This document shows positions 52,799 to 62,275 of a DNA stretch of 64,000 nt, piece after piece. Position numbers and translations under genes: made by a program. Position 1 is the first letter of the stretch; every line of letters starts with the position of its first letter. The notes beneath the pieces are model-generated. The model was not told the origin of the DNA and made no database searches. It was given only the letters and a program-made list of their open reading frames with translations. The stretch is from DATBLQ01 sp036555325. GTDB lineage: Bacteria > Pseudomonadota > Alphaproteobacteria > Rhizobiales > Aestuariivirgaceae. Location: NCBI GenBank assembly GCA_036555325.1, contig DATBLQ010000028.1:62001-126000 (forward strand), given 5' to 3'.

Positions 52799-54777
52799 AT
52801 TCCAAGCGTTCGCGGGCCAAGGTTTCCGGCTTTCAAATTGCGATATCGCGCGAGGGCCCAGAGCGGGAAATATTTCGAGTAGCCGTGATAGCGCAGGTAG
52901 AACACGCGGGGGAATCCTGTCGCGTTGAACCGCTCTTCCGACCATAAGCCGTCAGGCCGTTGAGTCCGCAAGAGGTAGGAAATGCCGCGTTCGACGGATT
53001 GATGGTTCGCTTCACCAGCGGCCAGGAGACCGAGCAGCGCCCAGGCGGTCTGCGACGGGGTGCTCTCAGCGGCTTCGTGGCCCCGATAACTGAGCTTGTA
53101 ACTTTCGCCGTCTTCTCCCCAGCCGCCGTCGGCATTCTGGATCGACAGGAGAAAATCAACACCACGTCGAATCTCAGGCGATCGCGGGTCCATGCCGGCC
53201 GCGCTCAAGGCGCATAGAGCCGACCAGGTCCCGTATATGTAGTTCATCCCCCAGCGTCCATACCAGCTGCCGTCGTCGCGCTGGGTGCGGCGTAGAAATT
53301 CAGAAGCTTGCGCCATGGCGGGATCGGTGGAAAGCGTGGCGCCGAGCTGCGCCAGCATTGACAGACAACGGGCGGTCACATCGGCGGTGGGGGGATCGAG
53401 CAGTGCACCGTGGTCGGCGAAGGGTATGTTGTTGAGATACTCGTGACTGTTGTCGGCGTCGAAGGCCCCCCAGCCGCCGTTGGCGCTTTGCAGCGCGCGA
53501 ACCCATTCGCGACCTCTCGCCACCGCGCGATCGAAGCGCGAAGACGCAGCTCGATCCATGGCCATCACGACGACTGCAGTATCATCGAGATCGGGGTAGT
53601 GGGGGTTGGCGTATTGGAAAGCCCAGCCGCCAGGGCGAACCTCCTTGCGACGCGCGGCCCAATCGCCGACGGTGTCGAGAATCTGCAAGGGTGTGAGCCA
53701 GTCGAGACCTCTGGCGGCCTGCTTGAGTGCCGCGTCCGCGCCCGTCTCCATGAGAGCGTGACAGGCGAGGGCGGTATCCCAGACGGGCGACACGCAGGGC
53801 TGGCAATAGGCCTCAGCGTCCTTGACGATCAGGAGCCTGTCTATCGCGGCCCGGGCCATGACCCTGTCCGGATGATCCTCAGGATACCCCAGCGCATCGA
53901 ATGCCATAACGGAATTGACCATGGCCGGGAAAATTGCGCCGAGACCGTTGAGGCCGTTCAGCCGCTCCTTGATGAAGGCCACAGCGCTGTCAATCGCGCT
54001 GCGGCGCAGAGATTGCTGCATCAGCGGCTCCGCCAAACGCAGTAGGGCGTCGACGGCGCTGAAGAAAATGAACCACCGCCACGTCTGATGCGGCGCCTTC
54101 GATCGCGCGCGTATGGTGTGCGGCGGGGACGTGAAGAGCTCATCGATGCCGATACCGTCGGGGTTGCGCGCTGAGGGTTTCAGCGCCTGCAGGATCAGCA
54201 ACGGGACGATCACGGTTCTCGCCCAATACGAAATCTTCGACAGGTGGAACGGAAACCAATCCGGGAGCAGCATGATCTCCACAGGCATGACAGGCACGCT
54301 GCGCCAAGAGAGGACGCCGAACAGAGCAAGCAGGGTCCGCGTGAAGACGTTGCTATTAACAGCTCCGCCGCGAGCAAGAATTGCTTCGCGGGCGCGGCGC
54401 ATGTGATCGTCCATGGGAGAGTCGCCGATCATCTTTAGGGCGAAATACGCCTTGACGCTGGCACTCATATCGAACTTGCCAGCATGGAAGAGCGGCCATC
54501 CTCCATGTGCGCCCTGGACGCGGCGCAAATAGGACGCGATTTTTGCTTCGAGAGCAGCGTTCCTTGGCTCGCCGAGATAGCGCCCGAACAGTACATATTC
54601 GGACGGGATGGTGGCATCGGCTTCGAGCTCGAACACCCAGTGGCCGTCGGGCTGTTGGCGATCGAGGAGGGCGCTGATGGCGGTGCTGATGGCTAGCTCG
54701 AGAGCAGGTTCGGCGGGTGCAGCAGCAACTTTCACTGCGCGATCGGCGATGCTTTGGTCGATGGTCTTTGCGCCCAT
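52795..54777 (-). CDS. shc: Squalene-hopene cyclase
   Basis: Cyclises squalene to hopene/hopanol at the membrane. The 660-residue protein carries the catalytic acid motif DLDD at residues 396-399, matching the DxDD of known cyclases, and many QW repeats (QQPDGHW, QGAHGGW, QSANGGWGAFD, QRDDGSWYGRWG, QNADGGWGEDG). The ATG at 54777 lies four bases after the hpnE stop; a start twelve codons earlier (54813) overlapping hpnE is also possible. Also called hpnF. Central gene of the locus. Confidence 0.96.
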   Translation of the reverse strand: MGAKTIDQSIADRAVKVAAAPAEPALELAISTAISALLDRQQPDGHWVFELEADATIPSEYVLFGRYLGEPRNAALEAKIASYLRRVQGAHGGWPLFHAGKFDMSASVKAYFALKMIGDSPMDDHMRRAREAILARGGAVNSNVFTRTLLALFGVLSWRSVPVMPVEIMLLPDWFPFHLSKISYWARTVIVPLLILQALKPSARNPDGIGIDELFTSPPHTIRARSKAPHQTWRWFIFFSAVDALLRLAEPLMQQSLRRSAIDSAVAFIKERLNGLNGLGAIFPAMVNSVMAFDALGYPEDHPDRVMARAAIDRLLIVKDAEAYCQPCVSPVWDTALACHALMETGADAALKQAARGLDWLTPLQILDTVGDWAARRKEVRPGGWAFQYANPHYPDLDDTAVVVMAMDRAASSRFDRAVARGREWVRALQSANGGWGAFDADNSHEYLNNIPFADHGALLDPPTADVTARCLSMLAQLGATLSTDPAMAQASEFLRRTQRDDGSWYGRWGMNYIYGTWSALCALSAAGMDPRSPEIRRGVDFLLSIQNADGGWGEDGESYKLSYRGHEAAESTPSQTAWALLGLLAAGEANHQSVERGISYLLRTQRPDGLWSEERFNATGFPRVFYLRYHGYSKYFPLWALARYRNLKAGNLGPRTLGM

Positions 54778-54781
54778 GAGC

Positions 54782-56032
54782 TTATACACGTTCCCTACAG
54801 TGCTGTGCGGCATGATGGCCCGAGCGTATGGCGCCCTCGATCGTTGCCGGCAGGCCGGTCCGCACCCAATCGCCAGCGAGAACCAGATTGATCCAGCGTG
54901 TGAGACTTGCTGGACGTTTGGCGTTCTCTGCTGGCAGTGCTGCGAAGGTCGCCCGTCGTTCCTTGATGATCTGCCACGGCGGGATGGCTCCATTGAGGCC
55001 GGTTGCTGCAGCCAATTCACGCCACAAGGCGGCGGCGAGGGTTTCGCGCGCGACATCGAGCAGCCGGTCCGCAGCGCTGATGGTAATTGCAAGCCGGTCG
55101 CGGAATGAGAAGATCCACTCGATGGTGCCGTTCGCGACACCGATGACAGGCGCAAGCTGAGCCGGAGGAAAAACTTTGAAATGCGCATTGACAATTGAGC
55201 GAAACTCGCTTGGCGCGGGAAGGTTGGGAACGAGCGTGGTTGCCACCCAAGGCGGCACGGCCAGGATGACAGAGTCATCCGCCGACACGCGAACAACTTC
55301 ATCACCGAAGTTGAGCTCCTCGACATTGCGGGTTGCGAAACTGATGGAGCGCAGCCGACGGCCATAGCGTATCGTCGCCCCGCCTTTCTCAAGAACGCGT
55401 AGCGCTGGATCGACAAAGGCCTCCGACAACCCATCCCTGGCGATAAGCGGCCGGCAGGCGCGGCCTCCTTTCACAAGCGTCTCGCGCAGGACCGAGGCGG
55501 CCAAGCCGCAGGAGGATTCGGCCGGGTCAGTGTTCAGGGCTGCCTGAAGAATAGGCTTCCACAGCCTTTCATAGAGAGGACCGCTACACGCCATGGCGCG
55601 ACCGACCGGGCGGTCGTCTGGTGCCCAGAGCAAAGCTGCCGCCCGAAGATAATCTTGCGCGCGCGTGTGGGGTACCCGGCGACGACGGTTGAAGATCCAC
55701 CACGGAATTGCGCCGTCATTGAGCCTCAGACGCCATCGCTCAGTGGACGCCATATCAACGAAATCGAATGTGGCGTCCGCGGGGCCTTTCAGGCGTTCAG
55801 CCGCACCGATCGCAGAAAGATAGGCAAGGGTTGAACGGTTGCCTGAAAGGACGAGATGATTGCCGTTGTCGATCCTCATTCCGAGGATCGGATCGAAGAA
55901 TGACCGGCAGCGACCGCCAGCCTGGGCCGCCGCCTCGTACAGGCGCACCTCAGCACCGTTCTCCATCAGGCGAACCGCCGCGGCTAGGCCGGCCAATCCG
56001 GCACCAACGACATGTACGACTTGCTTGCCCAT
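54782..56032 (-). CDS. hpnE: Hydroxysqualene dehydroxylase HpnE
   Basis: FAD enzyme that reduces hydroxysqualene to squalene, third of the HpnC-D-E route. The 416-residue protein begins VVHVVGAGLAGLAAAVRLME (FAD binding), followed by GGRCRSFFD. It belongs to the phytoene-desaturase-like amine oxidase group. The ATG at 56032 overlaps the hpnD stop by one base (TGATG). Confidence 0.93.
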   Translation of the reverse strand: MGKQVVHVVGAGLAGLAAAVRLMENGAEVRLYEAAAQAGGRCRSFFDPILGMRIDNGNHLVLSGNRSTLAYLSAIGAAERLKGPADATFDFVDMASTERWRLRLNDGAIPWWIFNRRRRVPHTRAQDYLRAAALLWAPDDRPVGRAMACSGPLYERLWKPILQAALNTDPAESSCGLAASVLRETLVKGGRACRPLIARDGLSEAFVDPALRVLEKGGATIRYGRRLRSISFATRNVEELNFGDEVVRVSADDSVILAVPPWVATTLVPNLPAPSEFRSIVNAHFKVFPPAQLAPVIGVANGTIEWIFSFRDRLAITISAADRLLDVARETLAAALWRELAAATGLNGAIPPWQIIKERRATFAALPAENAKRPASLTRWINLVLAGDWVRTGLPATIEGAIRSGHHAAQHCRERV

Positions 56033-56880
56033 CACACGATCGCGTAGCGGGCAAGGATCCACAGAAGGCGGGGACGGCTGATGCTCACTGGACCTCGCGG
56101 CGGGGACCAGCCACGTCGCACCAGCGCGTCGAGCTTCAGTTTATAGACCTCGGCCATGATCCTTGGCGCGCGCACGGTTCGCCGCGGGCAGCGCTGCATG
56201 ATTTCATCGGCCCGGCGAAAATGGAGGCGTGCGCGCTCGGTCACGGGGGCACAGGCTTCGGCAAGTCGCTCCGAGCGCAGCGCAGAGTGAGGATCGGTGG
56301 TGAAGATGCCTGCTCGCTTCAGTGCCTCGAGCGGCAGATAAAGTCGGCCGTTGTCCGCGTCCTCATCGAGATCGCGAAGGATATTGGTCAATTGCAGGGC
56401 GCGGCCCAGATGATGGGCCAGCTCATGTCCGTCCTCAGCCCCCAAGCCGAACACCTTCACGCAAAGACGGCCAACGGCGCTGGCGACACGGTCGCAATAA
56501 AGTTCAAGAGTGGAAAAATCGGGCGCACGAATGTTGGATACGACATCCATCTCCATCCCATCGATGATGGCGAGCATATCCTTCTTGTCGAGTTCAAATT
56601 TCTCCACCGCTTTCGACAGAGCTTGGAGGCGCGTTGGTGGGACACCGGCATAGAGCGCATCGACATCTTCTCGCCAACCTGTGAGCTCGCGCAAGCGTTC
56701 ATCACGCTGGCCGCTGCTGTCGGCGATGTCGTCGACGGCCCGGCAAAACGCGTAGATTTCGAAGATGGCTTCGCGGCGGATAGGCGGCAAAATTCGCATG
56801 GCGGTGTAAAACGTGCTGCCCGATGCGCGCGCGGCAGCCGATTCGACCGGTGCGGCGGCGGGAGACCGATCATCCTTCAA
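56032..56880 (-). CDS. hpnD: Presqualene diphosphate synthase HpnD
   Basis: Condenses two farnesyl diphosphates to presqualene diphosphate. In 282 residues the first aspartate-rich motif is CRAVDDIADSSG and the second is LRDLDEDADNGRLYLP. The start appears to be TTG at 56880: no in-frame ATG exists before the conserved GSTFYTAMRILP, and AGGGAG lies about eight bases before the TTG. It overlaps the end of hpnC by eleven bases. Confidence 0.92.
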   Translation of the reverse strand: MKDDRSPAAAPVESAAARASGSTFYTAMRILPPIRREAIFEIYAFCRAVDDIADSSGQRDERLRELTGWREDVDALYAGVPPTRLQALSKAVEKFELDKKDMLAIIDGMEMDVVSNIRAPDFSTLELYCDRVASAVGRLCVKVFGLGAEDGHELAHHLGRALQLTNILRDLDEDADNGRLYLPLEALKRAGIFTTDPHSALRSERLAEACAPVTERARLHFRRADEIMQRCPRRTVRAPRIMAEVYKLKLDALVRRGWSPPRGPVSISRPRLLWILARYAIV

Positions 56881-57751
56881 CGGGCGACTCCCTATGAGCG
56901 GTCACGGCGCGGCGCGCGCGCCGCCCCACCCCGCGAAGGAGGCCTGCGACGCTTAGCGCTGCAACGCTCAAGGACGACAGATGAGTCCGCTCGCTCAACG
57001 GGTCGTGCGCGGCGAGCCTGTCGTGCAGCGCCTCGGCAAGCCGGTGGATTATCGATATCTCGAAACTCAAGCGCAGGTCGCTGACCGCTAGAGCCAAGAG
57101 TTCTGAACTGTTAAGCAAACCGTGAATACCCGCCATCAGGTCATCGAAGCATCGGCGCAGGGCGGGCGTAGCCGCGGCGGCACCCAAATCGTCGATGCTG
57201 GCACCGGCACGATCCAACGCATCGAGCGGAACGTAGACGCGCCCGAGCCGGCGATAATCCAAGGCGCAGTCCTGAATGTGATTGATGATCTGCAGCGCGG
57301 CGCACAATGGATCAGAGTATATCCACGTCTTGCGGCTCTCGCCATGAACATCAAGCACGAAACGGCCCACAGGCATGGCGGAATAGGTGCAATAATTCAT
57401 GAGATCAGCCCAGTCGCGATACCGCAACTTGCTGACATCCATGCGGAAGGCGGTAAGCAAATCCTGCGCATGGCGAGGGGTGAGGTTGCGTTCGAGCAAT
57501 GTTTGGTGCAGCCGTTCCGCCTCCGCGCTTCGCTTGCCCTTGCCAAGCAGGCCGTTTTCCAGCTGGTCGAGGAGAGCGAGTTTGTCACGCTCAGCGAGGG
57601 AAGGGTGGTCGGCGACATCATCGGCCGTTCTCACGAACTCGTAGAATGCCAGGATTGCGCTGCGGTGACGAGGATGGATGAGGCGAGAGGCTACGGGAAA
57701 ATTCTCATCCAAGTGACCCTTTCCGGAACGCATGTCGACGGCAGCTTTCAT
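56870..57751 (-). CDS. hpnC: Hydroxysqualene synthase HpnC
   Basis: Converts presqualene diphosphate to hydroxysqualene. The 293-residue squalene/phytoene-synthase-fold protein has DENFPVASRLIHPRHRSAIL and the metal-binding FVRTADDVADHPS. The ATG at 57751 overlaps the hpnB stop (ATGA); a longer frame inside hpnB is rejected. Acts with HpnD and HpnE encoded immediately downstream. Confidence 0.93.
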   Translation of the reverse strand: MKAAVDMRSGKGHLDENFPVASRLIHPRHRSAILAFYEFVRTADDVADHPSLAERDKLALLDQLENGLLGKGKRSAEAERLHQTLLERNLTPRHAQDLLTAFRMDVSKLRYRDWADLMNYCTYSAMPVGRFVLDVHGESRKTWIYSDPLCAALQIINHIQDCALDYRRLGRVYVPLDALDRAGASIDDLGAAAATPALRRCFDDLMAGIHGLLNSSELLALAVSDLRLSFEISIIHRLAEALHDRLAAHDPLSERTHLSSLSVAALSVAGLLRGVGRRARRAVTAHRESPVEG

Positions 57752-58911
57752 TGGACTTCCGATACATTGGCCTGCGCCCGGCCCTTCCAATGCCCACCTT
57801 TGCCGCTTGCATGTTGATAGGCGGAATGAAGAGTGAAAACCATATAGGCGCAAGCTATTGCTGGCAAGGCGAGGCCCCACAAAGGGCTGACGCCATAAAA
57901 CCGCAGCAGGGGTTGGAAGGCCAAGGCCATCGTTATCCAGCAGGCGGCAGCCAATGCTTGTGGAAGACCGGCGGCGCACAACGCAAGTCCCGGAGGGACG
58001 AGATAAAGAAAAGTCATGCCTGCCAGCGTTCCCGCCAACCAAAGCGGCGAGCGCCGCAATTGTTCGTATGCAGAACGCGACACCATCCGGTCGACATCCC
58101 ATACTCGGGCATAGTGACGCAAACTCTGCACGCGCTCGGTGAGGTCAAGCCGAATCGGGCCCAGCGGCTTCAGGAGTCGCGCCAACGCACAATCGTCGAT
58201 CAGATTGCCGCGAATGCTCGCCAACCCTCCGACGGCCGCGAGCGCGTCCAACCGCACGAGCATGCAGCCTCCTGCTGCTGCGGCAATCTTCAGCCGCTGC
58301 TGATTGACCCATTCGAACGGGTAGAGTTTTCGAAAGAAAAATACGAAGGCGGGAATGAGGGCCCGCTCGGGGAAACTCTCGCAGCGCAATTTCGCCATCA
58401 GCGAGGTTAAAACAAGGCCGCTCGACTCGGCGCGGGACACAAGCAGTTTCAGCGTGTCCGCGGCAAAGGCGATGTCGGCATCGGTGAAGAGAAGGTAGCG
58501 AGGCGGCTTGGGAACATTCGTTATGCGATCAAGCCCCTGCTGCATTGCCCAGAGTTTTCCGGTCCAGCCGGGCATGAGGGGACGGCCAGTCAGGACTGTC
58601 AGCAGGTTGGGACTCCGTGCCTCCGCGATGTTTCTGGCCGAGGCTGCGGTTGCATCGATGCTCTGATCGTCGATGAGGATCACGTGAAAGGAACCCGGAT
58701 AGTCGAGATCGAGAAGAGTGGCGAAGCATTTTGAAATCATGTCGCTTTCATTGCGGGCCGGTACAATGGCCACGACCGATGGCCAAGAACGAGGCTCCTT
58801 GACTGGCGGCCCATCCTCAAAGACCGGAGCGCGCCAAAAGTTGCCGCGGGCGGCAATCAAATAGATCCAGCTCATAAAAATGGCCGCCGCTATGGCAAGC
58901 ACCGCTGTCAT
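57748..58911 (-). CDS. hpnB: Hopene-associated glycosyltransferase HpnB
   Basis: Membrane-bound family-2 glycosyltransferase of 387 residues: N-terminal membrane segment, VVAIVPARNESDMI, LIDDQS and the metal-binding TDADIAF, then IDDCALARLLKP and three C-terminal membrane segments. The ATG at 58911 has a strong AGGAGG site. HpnB is regularly found in hpn clusters but its exact glycosylation step is not established. It heads the hpnB-C-D-E-shc-G operon; the 228-base gap upstream shows nothing else clear. Confidence 0.9.
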   Translation of the reverse strand: MTAVLAIAAAIFMSWIYLIAARGNFWRAPVFEDGPPVKEPRSWPSVVAIVPARNESDMISKCFATLLDLDYPGSFHVILIDDQSIDATAASARNIAEARSPNLLTVLTGRPLMPGWTGKLWAMQQGLDRITNVPKPPRYLLFTDADIAFAADTLKLLVSRAESSGLVLTSLMAKLRCESFPERALIPAFVFFFRKLYPFEWVNQQRLKIAAAAGGCMLVRLDALAAVGGLASIRGNLIDDCALARLLKPLGPIRLDLTERVQSLRHYARVWDVDRMVSRSAYEQLRRSPLWLAGTLAGMTFLYLVPPGLALCAAGLPQALAAACWITMALAFQPLLRFYGVSPLWGLALPAIACAYMVFTLHSAYQHASGKGGHWKGRAQANVSEVQ

Positions 58912-59139
58912 CACTCCTCCTCTATTTGTCGTCGGGCCATTGAATAGTCGAGCATGGTCAGAATTACAACGCGGGCCCGCGCTCATTGAACGCACCCGCT
59001 GTCCCGCCCGTGCCTTCTCGCTGCCATCGTGATGACATCTCGAGGGTTTAGGCAACCATGGCGCGAGCAGGCCGAAGGGCCTCAAGCCAACAGGGAGTTG
59101 ATCTGGCATGTACAGCATGAGGAGGTTGGAGGCGTTCCA

Positions 59140-59592
59140 ATGGCGGTGACCAAGTGCTGGATTTCGCTTGCCGCGATATTGATGCTGGCCGTGGCCGTGC
59201 AAGGCAAGGCATGGGCCAGCGATCCGACCGGGGACTGGCTTACCGAAGACGGCGATGCAGTGATCAGAATCGCGAATTGTGAGGAGGCGCTCTGCGGCAC
59301 CATCGCCTGGGTCAAGAAACCCGGAACTGATCGCAACAATCCCGACCCGGCAAAGCGAGACGCCGACATCGTGGGCATACAAATCCTGATGGGCATGAAG
59401 CATGTATCCGACAACAAGTGGGAGGGCGAGGTCTACAACGCGAAGAACGGCAAGAACTATCTCGCCTATCTGACCCTCGTTAAGCCCGATGTGTTGCGAA
59501 TAGAAGGCTGTGTATTGGGTGGCCTCTTTTGTGGCGGAGAAGACTGGGTCCGGCAAAGCGAGCCTCTGCCGGTTGCGCAAGATCAGAACTGA
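59140..59592 (+). CDS. DUF2147 periplasmic protein within the hopanoid locus
   Basis: 150-residue exported protein: signal peptide (ISLAAILMLAVAVQGKAWAS) then a DUF2147 domain, recognised by GDWLTEDGDAVIRIANC, LCGTIAWVKKP, DIVGIQILMGM and LRIEGCVLGGLFCGG. Cysteines occur in pairs that could form disulfides. The fold is likely a small beta-barrel; function unknown. ATG 59140 has GGAGG at good spacing. Its stop abuts the stop of hpnN with no gap, and it starts opposite hpnB. Confidence 0.87.
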   Translation: MAVTKCWISLAAILMLAVAVQGKAWASDPTGDWLTEDGDAVIRIANCEEALCGTIAWVKKPGTDRNNPDPAKRDADIVGIQILMGMKHVSDNKWEGEVYNAKNGKNYLAYLTLVKPDVLRIEGCVLGGLFCGGEDWVRQSEPLPVAQDQN

Positions 59593-62178
59593 TCAGGCCT
59601 TTTTTCGCGGGGTGCCCATCAGCGCCGGTTGGAAGAGCACGGCCGCGGCCAGGGTGCAAACCAGCGACAGGGCCATGAGCTTGCCCATGCTCGAAGTGCC
59701 TGGATGGTTCGAGAGCCAAAGGCTACCAAAGGCCGTGGCGGTCGTCATGGCACTGTATATGACAGCGCGGGTCAAGCTCGATTGCAGCAGGTTGGTGCGG
59801 CCGGCTCTCCAAGCCATGATGTAGTAGATCTTGAATGCGACGCCGACCCCGAGCAGGAGCGGCAGGGCGATGATGTTGGCGAAGTTCAGCGGAAGACCGA
59901 TGAGGACGCATAGTTCAAGCGTCACCACCCCAGCCAACATCAGCGGCACGAGTGTCAGCAAAACATCGCCCAATCGGCGCAGAACGATCCACAACAGAAG
60001 TGCGATCGAAACCAGGGCAAATATCCCGGCCTGAATAAAAGCGCGGACAATGGTGTGCCCGGATTCCTGAATGGAAACGGGAGTGCCGGTCGCACGCGGC
60101 TCGATGGCGAGAACGGCCTTGGCGAAACGGCGCAGCACTTCGTTGTCGTTTGGATCACCCTTGGGTGCGACATCAACGCGGGCGCGCCCATCGGATACAA
60201 TCCAATCGCGCTTGATCTCAGCAGGCAACGTGTCGAGCGTCACGGACTTGGCAGTCAAGGCGATACGCAGGTCGCTCAAGCCCTGTTGCAGCGGAGGAAT
60301 GATCGCCTGGTGCGCAGCGTTTCTTCTTTCGGCGGGCGCGCCGGCAAGGGCAGAGAGAGCAGCGGACAGGCGCCGCGCCGCAACCTCCCCCGGTGAGTCG
60401 GCGCTTCCCGCCGCTTGCGACAGCCCATTGGCAGCGATCCGCAAGGCTTGCACGTTGTCGTTATCGCTGGCGACGCGAGGTGCGCCGGGATTGAGAGCGT
60501 TCTTAAGTCTTTCGGCCGCGTTGGCAATGAGTTCGAGCTTCTGCGGCTGATCGGCGGGGACAAGGTCGCTGAGGGTCGTTGTTCGCGCCACTTCGGGAAG
60601 CTTGGCGAGGCGCGCGGCGATGGCATCGGCTTCCTGGAGCGAGGGAGCCAGGATGATGATCGAATTCATGCCGGTCGTGGGGTCGTTCCTGAGTTCGAGG
60701 TAGGTTGCAACCGATTCAACTTTAGGATTCCGCAAGTTGATCGGATTGAAGTCGAACCGCAGGGCGAGCAGCAGGGGCAGGCCGGCGGTGGCGACAATGA
60801 GCGTGCCGGCAATGATGGGTATCCGGTACCGCTCAAGGAAACGGTCGAGCGGAGCGAGTGCGGCATAGCCGAGGGGCTCGGGCTCTCCCGGCGGGTTGAA
60901 GAGGAAGAGCAGAGCGGGAAGCAATGTCACGCTGCTGATAAACGCGACGATCATGCCAGTTCCGGCAATCAATCCGAGTTCCGACAGGCCGCGATAATCG
61001 GTGGGGAGGAACGAGAAAAATCCCGCGGCGGTGGCGGCGGCGGCCAAGGTCAACGGAACGCCCACGGAGGCGCCAGCTTTGAGCAGCGCAGGCTTCAGGA
61101 TGCCGTGAGCATAACGCTCAGTTCGGTAGCGGACGCTGAACTGAATGCCAAAATCAACTCCGATACCGATAAAAAGTGCCGCGAAGGCCACGGAAATCAG
61201 GTTGAGAGCCCCAACCATCATCAGTCCAAGGGCGGCGGTGATCGCAAGGCCTGCCATGAGACTCAAAAAAACAGCGCCAATGATGCGGAATGAATGCAAG
61301 GCGAGCCAAAGAATGATGAGCACGGCAATGATGGTTAGACCGGTGTTGACAAGAGCACCCTCTTTGACGGTGGCAAATTCCTCATCGGCGAGGGAGATGG
61401 GTCCGGTCAGCTTCACCTTGGCGCCAAGCTCAGAGGCGAGGTTCAACTTGGTGGCCGTCTGGCGTATGGCAGTTGTTGCGGCACGGCCGGGTTCCAGCTG
61501 AGTGAAGTCGAGGATCGGTCTCACCTCGATGTAGCGGCGCAGTTCACTTCGGGTGGCGGGCCTGCCGTTCATCAGAACCTGCCATGAAAAACTTGCCGGC
61601 CGACCCGCCAGAACATTCTCGACCGTTTCGCTCAGCAGGTTCATGGAGAAGACCGCATCGTCGAGCTTGAGTTGACCGGCGCTAACACCCGTGAGGGCGA
61701 GCCCAATGCTCTCCATCAACCCCTTCAGGCTCGGTTCGGCAGCCAGCCGGCTGAGCAGGGGCTCGGCCGTCGCAAGCTTCTGGCTGATACCGGCAACTTC
61801 CTGGGTCGAAAGATAGAGCAGGGCATTGCTTTCAAAGAATTGGCCGCCACCTGGTTCCGCTACGGAAACAATGACATCCTTGCGGTCGACCAGCGCCTGA
61901 GCCAGCCTTTCGCTTGCCAGCTTGGCGAGTTCAGGGGTCGGCGCCTCAACCACAACAAGGATGATTTCGTTGCGCTGGGGAAAGGCCTTTTCGTACGCCG
62001 CTTCACGCTGCCGCCACGGAATATGGGGCGATAAGAGCTGGCTTACGTCGGTGCTAATGGCGAAATGCCGAACGGCATAGACGGTGGAGCCGACAGTCAG
62101 AAGCACCGCCGCGAGAATGACGATCCAGGCATGGCGGGTGCACAAGTCTATTGTTCGTACGAGAATCTTCTGCAGCAT
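59593..62178 (-). CDS. hpnN: Hopanoid transporter HpnN (RND/MMPL family)
   Basis: Large inner-membrane RND-type protein proposed to move hopanoids to the outer membrane. The 861 residues have two repeated halves, each with a membrane segment, a periplasmic domain and a five-to-six-helix bundle; FIGIGVDFGIQFSVRYRTER in the first half and LLLGVGVAFKIYYIMAWR in the second are typical. Start is ATG 62178 rather than a TTG three codons earlier. It is divergent from ispA. The hpn context makes HpnN more likely than a generic MMPL lipid transporter. Confidence 0.9.
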   Translation of the reverse strand: MLQKILVRTIDLCTRHAWIVILAAVLLTVGSTVYAVRHFAISTDVSQLLSPHIPWRQREAAYEKAFPQRNEIILVVVEAPTPELAKLASERLAQALVDRKDVIVSVAEPGGGQFFESNALLYLSTQEVAGISQKLATAEPLLSRLAAEPSLKGLMESIGLALTGVSAGQLKLDDAVFSMNLLSETVENVLAGRPASFSWQVLMNGRPATRSELRRYIEVRPILDFTQLEPGRAATTAIRQTATKLNLASELGAKVKLTGPISLADEEFATVKEGALVNTGLTIIAVLIILWLALHSFRIIGAVFLSLMAGLAITAALGLMMVGALNLISVAFAALFIGIGVDFGIQFSVRYRTERYAHGILKPALLKAGASVGVPLTLAAAATAAGFFSFLPTDYRGLSELGLIAGTGMIVAFISSVTLLPALLFLFNPPGEPEPLGYAALAPLDRFLERYRIPIIAGTLIVATAGLPLLLALRFDFNPINLRNPKVESVATYLELRNDPTTGMNSIIILAPSLQEADAIAARLAKLPEVARTTTLSDLVPADQPQKLELIANAAERLKNALNPGAPRVASDNDNVQALRIAANGLSQAAGSADSPGEVAARRLSAALSALAGAPAERRNAAHQAIIPPLQQGLSDLRIALTAKSVTLDTLPAEIKRDWIVSDGRARVDVAPKGDPNDNEVLRRFAKAVLAIEPRATGTPVSIQESGHTIVRAFIQAGIFALVSIALLLWIVLRRLGDVLLTLVPLMLAGVVTLELCVLIGLPLNFANIIALPLLLGVGVAFKIYYIMAWRAGRTNLLQSSLTRAVIYSAMTTATAFGSLWLSNHPGTSSMGKLMALSLVCTLAAAVLFQPALMGTPRKKA

Positions 62179-62275
62179 CGTGGGCAACGTAAACCATGTT
62201 TGCGATTTTTACAGTTGGTGCGACATTCAGTGGATGCATGATGGGGAAAGTTATCGACCGTAAAGTGGTGATGTC

